Shown here in pieces: positions 27,644 to 37,020 of a DNA stretch of 54,455 nucleotides. The notes under the pieces were generated by a model that had not been told where the DNA came from, did no database searches, and worked only from the letters and a program-made list of their open reading frames with translations. The position numbers were made by a program, and so were the translations under genes. Positions within the stretch are counted from its first letter, which is position 1; each line of letters opens with the position of its first letter. Origin of the DNA: Flavobacteriales bacterium ALC-1 (GTDB taxonomy: Bacteria; Bacteroidota; Bacteroidia; Flavobacteriales; Flavobacteriaceae); assembly GCA_000171875.1 (NCBI GenBank), contig ABHI01000008.1, forward strand, positions 1 through 54,455. The letters are read 5' to 3'.

Positions 27644-28879
27644 CTAATACCAACGCTTTTTCTTTTTCTTAGAGGCTACACTTTTACGTCCCTTTTTATA
27701 CTTACTCCCTTTCTTTTTATGAACAATAGGTTTTGCTTTAGGGTCTAAAGGGTAAGGATGTTCTGTTTCAATTGGGATTTGAACATTGATATACTGTTCA
27801 ATAATTTTTACATAACTTTTTTCGTCCGCAGAGCACATGGCATATGCTTTACCAATATTTCCAGCACGACCAGTTCTGCCAATTCGGTGCACATAGGTTT
27901 CTGCTTGGTTTGGCATATCAAAATTAAAGACGTTATCGAGTTCGTCAATGTCTATACCTCGAGCAGCAACATCTGTTGCTATGAGTACTTTAACATACCC
28001 ATTCTTAAATTTGTTTAAAGCAGTTTGTCTATCGCTTTGATTTTTATCACCGTGAATGCTATCTACTGTATAACCGTTTTTTAAAAGTGTCTGTTCTAGT
28101 TTATTGACACCAAATTTGGTACGTCTAAAAATAAGAACATTGCCTTTTATAGTGTTTCGCATTAAATGCAAGCACAATTCTATTTTATTACGTTTTGGTA
28201 CATAATATAAAATTTGACTGACGTCCTTGGCTACAGAACGCGTTGGAGTTACATCAATACGTTCAGGATCTTTAAGAATACCACTTGCTAACTGTTCTAT
28301 TTTATAAGGAATAGTTGCAGAGAATAAGAGTGTTTGTTTGTTTTCTGGACAAAGACGTTCTATCTTTTTGACATCATCAATAAAACCCATAGCTAGCATT
28401 AAATCCGCTTCATCTAAAACAAAGGTTTCTATATGATCTAGATTCACATAATCTTGTTTATGTAAATCGAGCAGGCGACCAGGAGTAGCTACTAAAATAT
28501 CAATACCTTTTTTTAAAACGTCTATCTGTGGTTCTATAGAAGTACCACCAAAAATGACTAAAGATCTTAAGTTAGTGAACTGCGCATAAGTTTTAAAATT
28601 CTGTTGAATTTGTACTGCCAATTCTCTAGTGGGACTTATAATCAACGCTTTAATTTTTTTACCACGTTTTGGCGCATCTTGTTGGTCAAAAAGCTGCTGT
28701 AAAATTGGTAAAGCGAAAGCTGCTGTTTTTCCTGTTCCTGTTTGGGCAGAAACAATAACATCTTTTTTGTCTAATATGGGAGGAATTGCTCGTTGCTGTA
28801 CCAAAGTAGGTTCAACATAGCCAGAGGCTTCAATCGCTTTTTGTAATGGTTTTATTAGTCCTAAATCTTTAAATGACAT
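27644..28879 (-). CDS. DEAD-box RNA helicase (RhlE-like)
   Basis: 411 residues with the full motif set: Q motif (VEPTLVQQRAIPPIL), I AQTGTGKT, Ia PTRELA, Ib TPGR, II DEAD, III SAT, IV/V VLIATDVAARGIDID, VI HRIGRTGRAG. The C-terminus is a short Lys/Arg-rich tail (HKKKGSKYKKGRKSV) as in RhlE types that act on ribosome assembly or cold-adapted RNA unwinding. The substrate is inferred from the family. Confidence 0.93.
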   Translation of the reverse strand: MSFKDLGLIKPLQKAIEASGYVEPTLVQQRAIPPILDKKDVIVSAQTGTGKTAAFALPILQQLFDQQDAPKRGKKIKALIISPTRELAVQIQQNFKTYAQFTNLRSLVIFGGTSIEPQIDVLKKGIDILVATPGRLLDLHKQDYVNLDHIETFVLDEADLMLAMGFIDDVKKIERLCPENKQTLLFSATIPYKIEQLASGILKDPERIDVTPTRSVAKDVSQILYYVPKRNKIELCLHLMRNTIKGNVLIFRRTKFGVNKLEQTLLKNGYTVDSIHGDKNQSDRQTALNKFKNGYVKVLIATDVAARGIDIDELDNVFNFDMPNQAETYVHRIGRTGRAGNIGKAYAMCSADEKSYVKIIEQYINVQIPIETEHPYPLDPKAKPIVHKKKGSKYKKGRKSVASKKKKKRWY

Positions 28880-28883
28880 GTAA

Positions 28884-29285
28884 TTATTCTATAGATTGAG
28901 TTTTTCTAAAAAGTTGCTTTACTTCAATTTTATTTAATTCGATAAGCGTAAAAACACCTAGCAAGATGCCTAAAACTCCCGTTAGGCAATTAACAATAGC
29001 CATTGCAAAAATAAAATTATAGTTTCTTCTTTCTTTAATATATTTTGACACTAATAAGGTTAAGACACCAAGTGTAACACAGAATATAATTCCTATAACA
29101 CCAATTATTATAAATATTATACCAGGATTAAAAGGGGCATCATTTGTTGGGTCTAACTCCATTGCAGCACCAAAAAAGAATCCCATTCCTGCATATAGCA
29201 TAAAGAACAATGAAAAACATAAGGTTAAAATTCCTTTAACTAAATAAAGAATTTTAAAAGTACCTAGGTTATTATAAACTTGCAT
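28884..29285 (-). CDS. Small multi-pass membrane protein
   Basis: 133 residues from ATG 29285 (a TTG directly before it is in frame). Three hydrophobic helices: about 12-36, 52-78 and 88-112. No conserved motif identified. Starts between the helicase and rlmF on the same strand, so perhaps co-transcribed. Function unknown. Confidence 0.72.
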   Translation of the reverse strand: MQVYNNLGTFKILYLVKGILTLCFSLFFMLYAGMGFFFGAAMELDPTNDAPFNPGIIFIIIGVIGIIFCVTLGVLTLLVSKYIKERRNYNFIFAMAIVNCLTGVLGILLGVFTLIELNKIEVKQLFRKTQSIE

Positions 29286-29319
29286 CAAAGCTATTTTAAT
29301 TGCAAATATAGCAAAGGCT

Positions 29320-30300
29320 TTAAGACCTTAATCTATTCACCCATTCATTTTGCTCTTGCTTAGATAAAAAAGTCCAGGCAATAAATCGACTTACTTTTTG
29401 ACCTTGCCCCATTTCAATAGTTTTTACGTCAGTAGCTTTTACTTTTTGGAGAATTTTGTAAGTTGGTTTTAGTGTTGTTTCTTTTGAGATTAAACTCGTA
29501 AACCAAAAGCATTGCTTGCCAAAATTTCGACTTTCATAAATCATATCTTTGACAAAACGAGCTTCTCCTCCTTTGGTCCAAAGTTCATTTTGTTGTCCGC
29601 CAAAATTAAGAACCGCTTTGCTAGGTCGTCTGCCTTTTAGGTTTTTTAATTTTTTAAGACTTGCTTTTTGAGCGTCTTCTAAAGATGCATGAAACGGGGG
29701 ATTACACATCGTGAAATCTACTTTTTCTTCAGGCTTAAGAATACCTCTAAAAAAGGCATTAGATTGTTCTTGGCGTCTAATTTCAACACTAGATTTTAGT
29801 TTAGAATTACCTTGTTCTATAGCTTTTGCTGAGGTAATCGCAGTCTCATTTGTGTCACTTCCAATAAAAGACCAGCCATATTCGTGATTGCCAATAATAG
29901 GATAGATACAGCTTGCACCAACACCTATATCTAAACCTTTGATGTGATTACCTTTTGGGATTTCAGAACCATTGCCTTTTAATAAATCAGCAATATTATG
30001 AATGTAATCTGCACGACCTGGAATTGGTGGGCACAAATAATGCTCTGGAATTTCCCAGAACTCAACCGCATAATGATGTTTTAAAAGCGCCTTATTTAAA
30101 GCCAATACCGCCATAGGATTAAAAAAATCTACAGAGTCATCTCCATATTTATTCGGTGCAACAAAATCAGCTAATTCTGGTGAACTTTTTATAAGGGTAT
30201 CAAAATTATAACGTTCTCTATGCTGACTTCTCGGATGAAGTTGAGATTTTACTTTGGGATGTTCTTTTTTCTTTTGCAAAATTTTGTTTTCAGTAGGCAA
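29320..30300 (-). CDS. rlmF: 23S rRNA (adenine(1618)-N6)-methyltransferase
   Basis: 326 residues. Motifs of the RlmF family: LHPRSQHRERYNFDTLIKSS near the N-terminus, FFNPMAVLALNKALL, PPIPGRADYIH, SAM motif GLDIGVGASCIYP and catalytic NPPF in TMCNPPFHAS. It methylates A1618 of 23S rRNA. The start is a TTG; no ATG precedes the conserved region. Confidence 0.93.
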   Translation of the reverse strand: MPTENKILQKKKEHPKVKSQLHPRSQHRERYNFDTLIKSSPELADFVAPNKYGDDSVDFFNPMAVLALNKALLKHHYAVEFWEIPEHYLCPPIPGRADYIHNIADLLKGNGSEIPKGNHIKGLDIGVGASCIYPIIGNHEYGWSFIGSDTNETAITSAKAIEQGNSKLKSSVEIRRQEQSNAFFRGILKPEEKVDFTMCNPPFHASLEDAQKASLKKLKNLKGRRPSKAVLNFGGQQNELWTKGGEARFVKDMIYESRNFGKQCFWFTSLISKETTLKPTYKILQKVKATDVKTIEMGQGQKVSRFIAWTFLSKQEQNEWVNRLRS

Positions 30301-30320
30301 AGGTAATGTAAAAGAATAGC

Positions 30321-30758
30321 TTAGATAAATGCTTTTCTTGTCATAACAAGAGGCAACCCAATAAGTACTAAAGCCACAAGATTAATAAGCACAATATTAT
30401 GAATAGCACCATAGTAGAATGAAATACCACTATCTACTATAAACCAAGATATTAAACCGTAACACATCGCTTTATAAGCCCAGGGTTCTTTCATTTTAAA
30501 TGCATTTTCAGAAATCATGACCATTAAAACATGAAACCCAATAATAGTACCGCCAATAATTCCGAAGAGCCATTTTTTTAATTCTAAAACACTTGGCGTA
30601 AACTCATTTGAATTAAAAAACACATCTTTAGTGTAATCGTTATGCAATTCAAATACCATAGAGTTTCCAGCAAAAGCAACGAATACTCCTACTATAATAG
30701 TAAGTAAATTAGCATAAGTTAGCCATTTTTGCCAAAAGCTAAATTGTTTATCTGTCAT
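30321..30758 (-). CDS. Hypothetical four-TM membrane protein
   Basis: 145 residues with four hydrophobic helices (about 13-32, 62-82, 94-112, 118-138) and a loop carrying HNDYTKDVFF. No recognised family. Lies 20 bp upstream of rlmF and 21 bp downstream of the methyltransferase gene, same strand, probably one operon. Confidence 0.72.
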   Translation of the reverse strand: MTDKQFSFWQKWLTYANLLTIIVGVFVAFAGNSMVFELHNDYTKDVFFNSNEFTPSVLELKKWLFGIIGGTIIGFHVLMVMISENAFKMKEPWAYKAMCYGLISWFIVDSGISFYYGAIHNIVLINLVALVLIGLPLVMTRKAFI

Positions 30759-30779
30759 ATGGATTGGTCTTAGCGTTTT

Positions 30780-31565
30780 CTATACTTTTTCACCAATAAT
30801 ATACAAATAATCACCATAATTATGGACGTAAGACTTTATGATGCCATTAATTTTTCCATTATCAATATCCTTTCGCAACTGTGTTAAACCGTTTTCAACT
30901 TCAACTTTATTTGCCAAAGCACTAAAAGACGAAATGCCATGCCTTATATTCTCATCAAAATATAATTCTGGATTTTGCTTACCACAATACAAAAACTGGT
31001 CTTGTAAATCTGGTTTTATATTGTAGGTTTCTGTTGTTGTGATTTTAAAATCTGAATTGCTCATAGCTCCTTCAACTGCTTCAAATGTTGGCATTTGTTT
31101 CATAGAATCTTCTAACATTTTTGGGAAATAATGATTGAGCCAATAGCCTTTCATTTGTTGTGGAGTAGAGGTGAAGAGTACGATCTTGCCATTGGGTTTT
31201 AATACATAATTTAATTCAGATAACGCTCGAGTTAAATTACTCCAATGATGAATAGTTAATGTTCCAACGATACCATCAATACTTTCCTTTGGTAAATTGG
31301 TTTTTTCAGCAGAACCAATTTTCCATTCTACAGCTTCATTTTGAGCTTTTGCTTTTTGAAGCATTTCTATAGAAGGGTCTATACCAATAAACTGAAATCC
31401 TTTTTTTTGTAAATCAGATGTGTAATTACCAGTACCACAACCAATATCTAAATACAAACCATTTTTATTTGGATTGAGATGCTTTAATAACTGCTCAGTC
31501 AAATAGGAATCAGCTTTACGTGTTTGATTGTAATTGATTCCTATTTTGTTGTATTTGGTAGACAT
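30780..31565 (-). CDS. Class I SAM-dependent methyltransferase
   Basis: 261 residues. Motif I YLDIGCGTGNYTSDL, acidic end of strand 2 FIGIDPS, motif II IDGIVGTLTIHHWSN and LNYVLKPNGKIVLFTSTP form a methyltransferase-11-type Rossmann fold. The substrate is not determinable. It lies 11 bp downstream of pyruvate carboxylase on the same strand. Confidence 0.88.
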   Translation of the reverse strand: MSTKYNKIGINYNQTRKADSYLTEQLLKHLNPNKNGLYLDIGCGTGNYTSDLQKKGFQFIGIDPSIEMLQKAKAQNEAVEWKIGSAEKTNLPKESIDGIVGTLTIHHWSNLTRALSELNYVLKPNGKIVLFTSTPQQMKGYWLNHYFPKMLEDSMKQMPTFEAVEGAMSNSDFKITTTETYNIKPDLQDQFLYCGKQNPELYFDENIRHGISSFSALANKVEVENGLTQLRKDIDNGKINGIIKSYVHNYGDYLYIIGEKV

Positions 31566-31576
31566 AGATTTAATTA

Positions 31577-34500
31577 TTACTCAAAGGTAACAACTAAATC
31601 ATCTTGTTTTACCATACTAGCTTCTTCTAAAGCAATCGACTTAATTTTTCCTGCTTTATGAGCGGTTACTGTAGTTTCCATTTTCATGGCTTCAATAACA
31701 AATAAAGGATCATTTTCTTTTATAATATCACCTTTTTTAACCAGCACTTTATACAATGAGCCTTGTAATGGTGCTCCAATTTGGTTACTGTCTTCAGTAT
31801 CAATTTTTACATTTTCCTGTTTTTTAATATTAAGAGATTTGTCTAATATTTCAACATAGCGATTCTCACCATTTACTTTAAAGAAAACGATACGTTTTCC
31901 TTCATCATTCGGAATACCAACAGATAGGAGTTTTACAATAACAGTTTTGCCAGGTTCAAGTGTAATTAAAGTTTCTTCACGTAGTTTCATACCATAGAAG
32001 AAATTTTTTGTTGGGATAAGTGCTACGTTACCATAATTCTTATAATTCTCATGGGCAGCTTCAAAAACTTTAGGGTATAAGGTATAAGATAAAAAATCTT
32101 CAATTTCTATCGCTCTAGTAAAACCTACTTGAAACTTCTTTTTAAAATCTGCATACTCTTTGGTGAAATCTATAGGTTTAAGATGTGCATTAGGTCTGTC
32201 TGTATATGGTGTTTTGTTCTTCAAAATTATTTTTTGAAGTTCTTTTGGGAAACCACCAGTAGGCTGTCCTAAATCACCTTTAAAGAAATTAATTACCGAT
32301 TCTGGAAACGAAATTTCCTCACCACGTGTCATAACGTCTTCTGGTGTTAAATTGTTAGTCACCATAAAAATCGCCATATCACCAACAACCTTAGAACTTG
32401 GCGTTACTTTTACCAAGTTTCCAAACATTTTATTCACTTCAGCATACATTTTCTTAACCTCATCAAAACGATCACCTAAACCTAAAGCTTCAGCTTGTGG
32501 TCTAAGATTTGAGTATTGCCCTCCAGGAATTTCATGCTGAAAAACTTCTGCAGTACCAGCTTTTAAACCAGACTCAAAAGGATAGTACATATCTCGTGTA
32601 TCTTCCCAATAGTTTGAAAACTGATTTAGTTTTTCCATATTAAACTCATGCGAACGTTCATGATGCTTCATCATTTCTACAGTCGCATTAAAGTTGGGTT
32701 GTGATGTTAAACCAGATAAACCACCTAATGCCACATCAACCACATCAACTCCAGCTTCAATTGCTTTTAAATAGGTAGCCGTTTGTAAAGATGAAGTATC
32801 GTGCGTATGTAAATGGATTGGTAAATCTACCGTGTCTTTTAAAGCGCCTACCAACTCAGTTGCTGCATAAGGTTTTAATAAACCAGCCATATCTTTTATG
32901 GCAATCATATGCGCTCCTGCATTTTCTAAATCTTTGGCGAGCTGCGTGTAATATTTAAGATTGTATTTGGTTTGTGTGGTGTCTAAAATATCACCAGTAT
33001 AACTTAAAGCTGCTTCTGCAATACCTCCGGTTTTACGAACATAGTTAATGCTTGGTTCCATGGCTTTAACCCAATTCAATGAATCAAATATTCTAAAAAT
33101 ATCAACGCCATTTTCCCAAGATTTTTCTACAAATTTTTCAATTAAATTATCAGGATACGCTTTATAACCAACTCCGTTAGAACCACGAAGTAACATTTGA
33201 AATAATATATTTGGAACCGCTTCTCTTAATTGCTTCAAACGTGTCCATGGACTTTCGTGCAAGAAGCGCAAACAGACATCAAAGGTTGCTCCCCCCCAAA
33301 CTTCCATGCTAAAAGTGTTGGGATGATTCTTCGCAAAACTTTCAGCCACTTTTAACATATCGTAACTTCGCATACGTGTTGCTAATAAGGACTGGTGAGC
33401 ATCACGCATGGTCGTATCTGTGTAATGTATTTTCTTATCGTCTTTTAACCATTGACAAAATTTTTCAGGACCAAGTTCAGTTAATAGATCTTTTGTGCCT
33501 TTAGGAAAAGGATCATTACTACTAAATTTAGGGACTTTAGCATCTCTAAATACTTTGTACTCGTCAATAAACTTTACATCTGAGTTACCATTAACAATTA
33601 CCTCAGCAAGGAAATTTATGGCTTTTGAGGTTCGGTCTTGAGGCAGTTTTATATCAAATAACTCTGGAGTGTTTTGAATAAAATTAACCGACACCTTACC
33701 ACTTCTAAAGGTATCGTGTTGAATAACATTTTGTAAAAAGTGAATATTCGTTTTTACACCTCTGATTCTAAATTCTTTTAAAGCACGTGTCATTTTTCTG
33801 ATGGCTCCATCTAAAGTTCTGCCATGAGCAGATACTTTAACTAACATAGAATCGAAAAATGGACTGACATTATAACTCTGATAAATACTACCAGCATCCA
33901 ATCGAATTCCCATACCAGAAGCACTACGGTATGTTGTAATAGCTCCGTAATCTGGCGTGAAGTTATTTTCTGGGTCTTCAGTGGTTAAACGACATTGCAG
34001 TGCAAAACCATATGTAGCAAGGCTTTCTTGCTCATAAATTTTTATTTGTTTGTCTGAGAGTTTATAACCTCCAGCAATAAAAATCTGAGTTTTTACCAAA
34101 TCAATCCCAGTGACCATTTCGGTTACTGTATGCTCTACCTGAATTCTTGGATTAACTTCTATAAAGTAAATTTTATCTTCTTGGTCAACCAAAAACTCAA
34201 CGGTACCAATATTGTTATAATTAACTTCGGATGTAATAGCGACTGCATATTTGTACAAGGCATCTTTTACACCTTGTGAGACGTTAAAAGAAGGAGCAAC
34301 TTCAACTACTTTTTGATGGCGGCGTTGTACGGAACAATCACGTTCAAATAAATGACGAATATTGCCGTGTCTATCTGCAACAATCTGTACTTCTATATGC
34401 TTAGGATTCTCCACATATTTTTCTAAAAACATAGTGCCATCACCAAACGCATTTAGTGCTTCGTTGCTCGCTGAACTAAAGTTAGTTTCTAAATCTTCAT

Positions 34501-35026
34501 CAGTTCTAATGACACGCATTCCTCGACCACCACCACCAGAAGCAGCTTTAAGCATTACAGGGTAACCTATTCTGTTAGCTTCAGAAATGGCAGTGTCTAG
34601 TGAGTTTAAATCCCCTTTGTTACTTTCTATAATTGGGACATTACATTTTACAGCAATTTTCTTAGCTGTAATTTTATCTCCAAGCTCGTCCATAACCTCT
34701 GGATCTGGACCAATAAATATGATATCGTTTTCTGCGCAGTGTCTTGCGAATTCTGAATTCTCAGATAAAAAGCCATAACCTGGATGAATAGCATCCACAT
34801 TTTTAGATTTTGCTAGAGCAACAATTTCTTTAATATTTAAATACGGCTTTAAAGGTTCGTTATCTTCTCCAATCTGATAGGATTCATCGGCTTTATAGCG
34901 ATGTTGAGAATAACGGTCTTCATACGTGTATATAGCAACTGTAGTGATATTAAGTTCTGTACAGGCTCTTAGAACACGTATAGCAATTTCACTTCTATTT
35001 GCAATTAGAATTTTTTTGATTTTCAT
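31577..35026 (-). CDS. pyc: Pyruvate carboxylase
   Basis: 1149 residues, the full length of the single-chain enzyme. Order: biotin carboxylase (ATP-grasp loop MLKAASGGGGRGMRVI, FIEVNPRIQVEHTVTEMVTG), carboxyltransferase at about 535-810 (TTMRDAHQSLLATRMR with metal and pyruvate residues, HLHTHDTSS), a PYC/OADA linker, and a C-terminal biotinyl domain with EAMKMET carrying the biotin Lys. It makes oxaloacetate from pyruvate and bicarbonate for anaplerosis. Confidence 0.97.
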   Translation of the reverse strand: MKIKKILIANRSEIAIRVLRACTELNITTVAIYTYEDRYSQHRYKADESYQIGEDNEPLKPYLNIKEIVALAKSKNVDAIHPGYGFLSENSEFARHCAENDIIFIGPDPEVMDELGDKITAKKIAVKCNVPIIESNKGDLNSLDTAISEANRIGYPVMLKAASGGGGRGMRVIRTDEDLETNFSSASNEALNAFGDGTMFLEKYVENPKHIEVQIVADRHGNIRHLFERDCSVQRRHQKVVEVAPSFNVSQGVKDALYKYAVAITSEVNYNNIGTVEFLVDQEDKIYFIEVNPRIQVEHTVTEMVTGIDLVKTQIFIAGGYKLSDKQIKIYEQESLATYGFALQCRLTTEDPENNFTPDYGAITTYRSASGMGIRLDAGSIYQSYNVSPFFDSMLVKVSAHGRTLDGAIRKMTRALKEFRIRGVKTNIHFLQNVIQHDTFRSGKVSVNFIQNTPELFDIKLPQDRTSKAINFLAEVIVNGNSDVKFIDEYKVFRDAKVPKFSSNDPFPKGTKDLLTELGPEKFCQWLKDDKKIHYTDTTMRDAHQSLLATRMRSYDMLKVAESFAKNHPNTFSMEVWGGATFDVCLRFLHESPWTRLKQLREAVPNILFQMLLRGSNGVGYKAYPDNLIEKFVEKSWENGVDIFRIFDSLNWVKAMEPSINYVRKTGGIAEAALSYTGDILDTTQTKYNLKYYTQLAKDLENAGAHMIAIKDMAGLLKPYAATELVGALKDTVDLPIHLHTHDTSSLQTATYLKAIEAGVDVVDVALGGLSGLTSQPNFNATVEMMKHHERSHEFNMEKLNQFSNYWEDTRDMYYPFESGLKAGTAEVFQHEIPGGQYSNLRPQAEALGLGDRFDEVKKMYAEVNKMFGNLVKVTPSSKVVGDMAIFMVTNNLTPEDVMTRGEEISFPESVINFFKGDLGQPTGGFPKELQKIILKNKTPYTDRPNAHLKPIDFTKEYADFKKKFQVGFTRAIEIEDFLSYTLYPKVFEAAHENYKNYGNVALIPTKNFFYGMKLREETLITLEPGKTVIVKLLSVGIPNDEGKRIVFFKVNGENRYVEILDKSLNIKKQENVKIDTEDSNQIGAPLQGSLYKVLVKKGDIIKENDPLFVIEAMKMETTVTAHKAGKIKSIALEEASMVKQDDLVVTFE

Positions 35027-35130
35027 GTGTATTTTTTATTGTTTTTCAATGGTCACATGCTGTTCGCTTTTAATCAATCTCTTTGACGATAAAATTTTAA
35101 GCATGCTCGTTTCATTGTCTGATGGTAAGT

Positions 35131-36192
35131 TTATTTAATGATATAAGGGTTTTCATTTACATAATTTCGGGTAATAAAATCTAAGCCATTGCTAAGAAGT
35201 TCTCCCATATTTTTAGATTTTTTAAAATTGACATCTTTTGTCAATTTAAAAAGCCCTGCACGTAGTTCATTTATTTTTTCTGGTGTTGATATACTATCTG
35301 TTCTCATACAACTTAAGAGGTCATTTAAGCGTTCATGTTCACTAGTAGCTCTTTTGGCTAATAAAGAGCGCTCTTCTTTTTCATATTGCTCTATGGATGC
35401 TTTTGCTAATACCTTAAGACTCATATTTACGTAAGCATTATTCTCCTTTAGAAACTGAGGTTTATATACTTTTGGATTACCTTCATAGCTTTGTTGGTCA
35501 AAATCTATGGCTCTAATGCGATATTGAACTCTATCAAAGTCTTGAGTAATAACAATAACGTAGTTATACGATCTCATATCTGCCAAGAGTCTAACAAAAC
35601 AACGCTCATTGAATTTAACAAATTCTTTAGCAAGTGCTCGCTTGTCTTGTTCTGAAAGTGTTTCTAAATGATTATTAACAAAGGTATCTCCAGGAATTCC
35701 TAAAATATGTTCCTCGATAAGTGTGTCTTTATGTACTAAAAAATTAATATGGTTTGGTGATAATAAATGTTCTAATTCTAATCCATAGATTCGCGAGGCA
35801 TCTGCTTTTTTAATGTATAAGAAAATGTAGTTGTCATTTAATATATTTCTAACCTTTACACGAAAGGGTTTAGTGTTTCCGAAGGTGCAAAAGTCGATGC
35901 TATCTATATTTAAGTATGGAATAATATTATCACTACCATCGGAATGTAAGATAGAATACATTTGCTTTAAACTGTGTTCTATTTCGTCACGTTCGTATTC
36001 GGCATAGTAGCAACTAATCCAAAGAGTGTCCTTACCATCATCATCAAAAATTTCTATTGCACCTTGAAAGCGTAACAAGTCATCATAAAAAATAGGAATT
36101 TTTATATTTCGTCCTTGTTCGGTTAAGTAATTAGATAAACAATTACTTATCGGATAAGCAGGTTTTTTTTTGGATATTAATTTATCGCTCAT
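35131..36192 (-). CDS. Hypothetical protein with kinase-like catalytic residues
   Basis: 353 residues, cytosolic, no known family recognised. Residues 124-240 resemble the core of a protein-kinase-like fold: IKKADASRIYGLELEHL (possible ATP-Lys and helix-C Glu), LIEEHILGIPGD, then LLADMRSYNYVIV with Asp205 and Asn210 five apart as in the HxDxxxxN catalytic loop, and IRAIDFDQQ with Asp230 at the metal-binding DFG-like position. The C-terminal 100 residues are helical and charged. It lies 104 bp upstream of pyc on the same strand. Kinase activity is inference only. Confidence 0.7.
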   Translation of the reverse strand: MSDKLISKKKPAYPISNCLSNYLTEQGRNIKIPIFYDDLLRFQGAIEIFDDDGKDTLWISCYYAEYERDEIEHSLKQMYSILHSDGSDNIIPYLNIDSIDFCTFGNTKPFRVKVRNILNDNYIFLYIKKADASRIYGLELEHLLSPNHINFLVHKDTLIEEHILGIPGDTFVNNHLETLSEQDKRALAKEFVKFNERCFVRLLADMRSYNYVIVITQDFDRVQYRIRAIDFDQQSYEGNPKVYKPQFLKENNAYVNMSLKVLAKASIEQYEKEERSLLAKRATSEHERLNDLLSCMRTDSISTPEKINELRAGLFKLTKDVNFKKSKNMGELLSNGLDFITRNYVNENPYIIK

Positions 36193-36381
36193 TACAGCTT
36201 AGATTTGGTGTTTTGGTAAAAATAAAAAAACGTACTACAACGTTTTCGTGAAATTTACATTATTTATTAATGTGCTGCCTTTTAGGTGGTTAAATAATAG
36301 ATGTAAGGTAGATTAATTGCTATAACTTGAAAGTTTTTTCAAAAAAAACCGATGTTCTAACAGAAGTGATAACTATGTAAC

Positions 36382-37017
36382 TTAACGCATGTAGAATTTA
36401 AGGCGTTTTTTTAAACGCTCAGGAATATACTCGCTGTTAAGTAATAATTTAAGATGTGTTCTATCTTTATGTTCAGCAAATAATAATTCAAAAAGCTGAA
36501 AAATAGAGATAGTATGCTTTGCTTTGAGTATAATCTCAAAAGTATCTCCAACTTTCACTTCGCCTTTTTCGATGACTCTCACATAAGTGCCAGAATAGCC
36601 ATGGTCAATAAATTGTTGTAAAACGTCTTCAGATCCGAATTTGTGAGCAAACTTAAAACAAGGTTCTCTAGGTATTGTAATTTGCACTATAGCTTTTCCT
36701 AGTCTATAAATATCCCCAATATAAAGCTGTTTTTCATCCAAATCTTCAACGGTTAGGTTTTCTCCTAACATGCCATAAGTCCAGTGGAGGTTTGGATACA
36801 TGTTTCGCCAGTAGGGGTAGTGGTTTGCAGAAAATAGATAACAGGCTTTATATTCACCGCCATGTACACGTCTATCTGACACTTCATCTCCAAGCACTTC
36901 TTCTTTACCTAAAAATATTGAAACATCAGTAGGTTTTTTATAAATACCAGTTGTCACTTCTTTGCCTTGCCAAATAAAGGTTGTCGGTTGAGCTATGTTG
37001 GTTGAAATAACTTTCAC
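36382..37017 (-). CDS. MOSC domain protein (YiiM-like)
   Basis: 211 residues. MOSC hallmarks: SDRRVHGGEYKACYLF, YGMLGENLTVED, and PREPCFKFAHKFG with the conserved Cys, followed by a C-terminal helical extension. MOSC proteins handle sulfur bound to molybdenum cofactor or reduce N-hydroxylated compounds; the exact substrate is unknown. It starts with GTG, 4 bp after the epimerase-like gene, so the two are co-transcribed. Confidence 0.87.
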   Translation of the reverse strand: MKVISTNIAQPTTFIWQGKEVTTGIYKKPTDVSIFLGKEEVLGDEVSDRRVHGGEYKACYLFSANHYPYWRNMYPNLHWTYGMLGENLTVEDLDEKQLYIGDIYRLGKAIVQITIPREPCFKFAHKFGSEDVLQQFIDHGYSGTYVRVIEKGEVKVGDTFEIILKAKHTISIFQLFELLFAEHKDRTHLKLLLNSEYIPERLKKRLKFYMR

Positions 37018-37020
37018 ATA

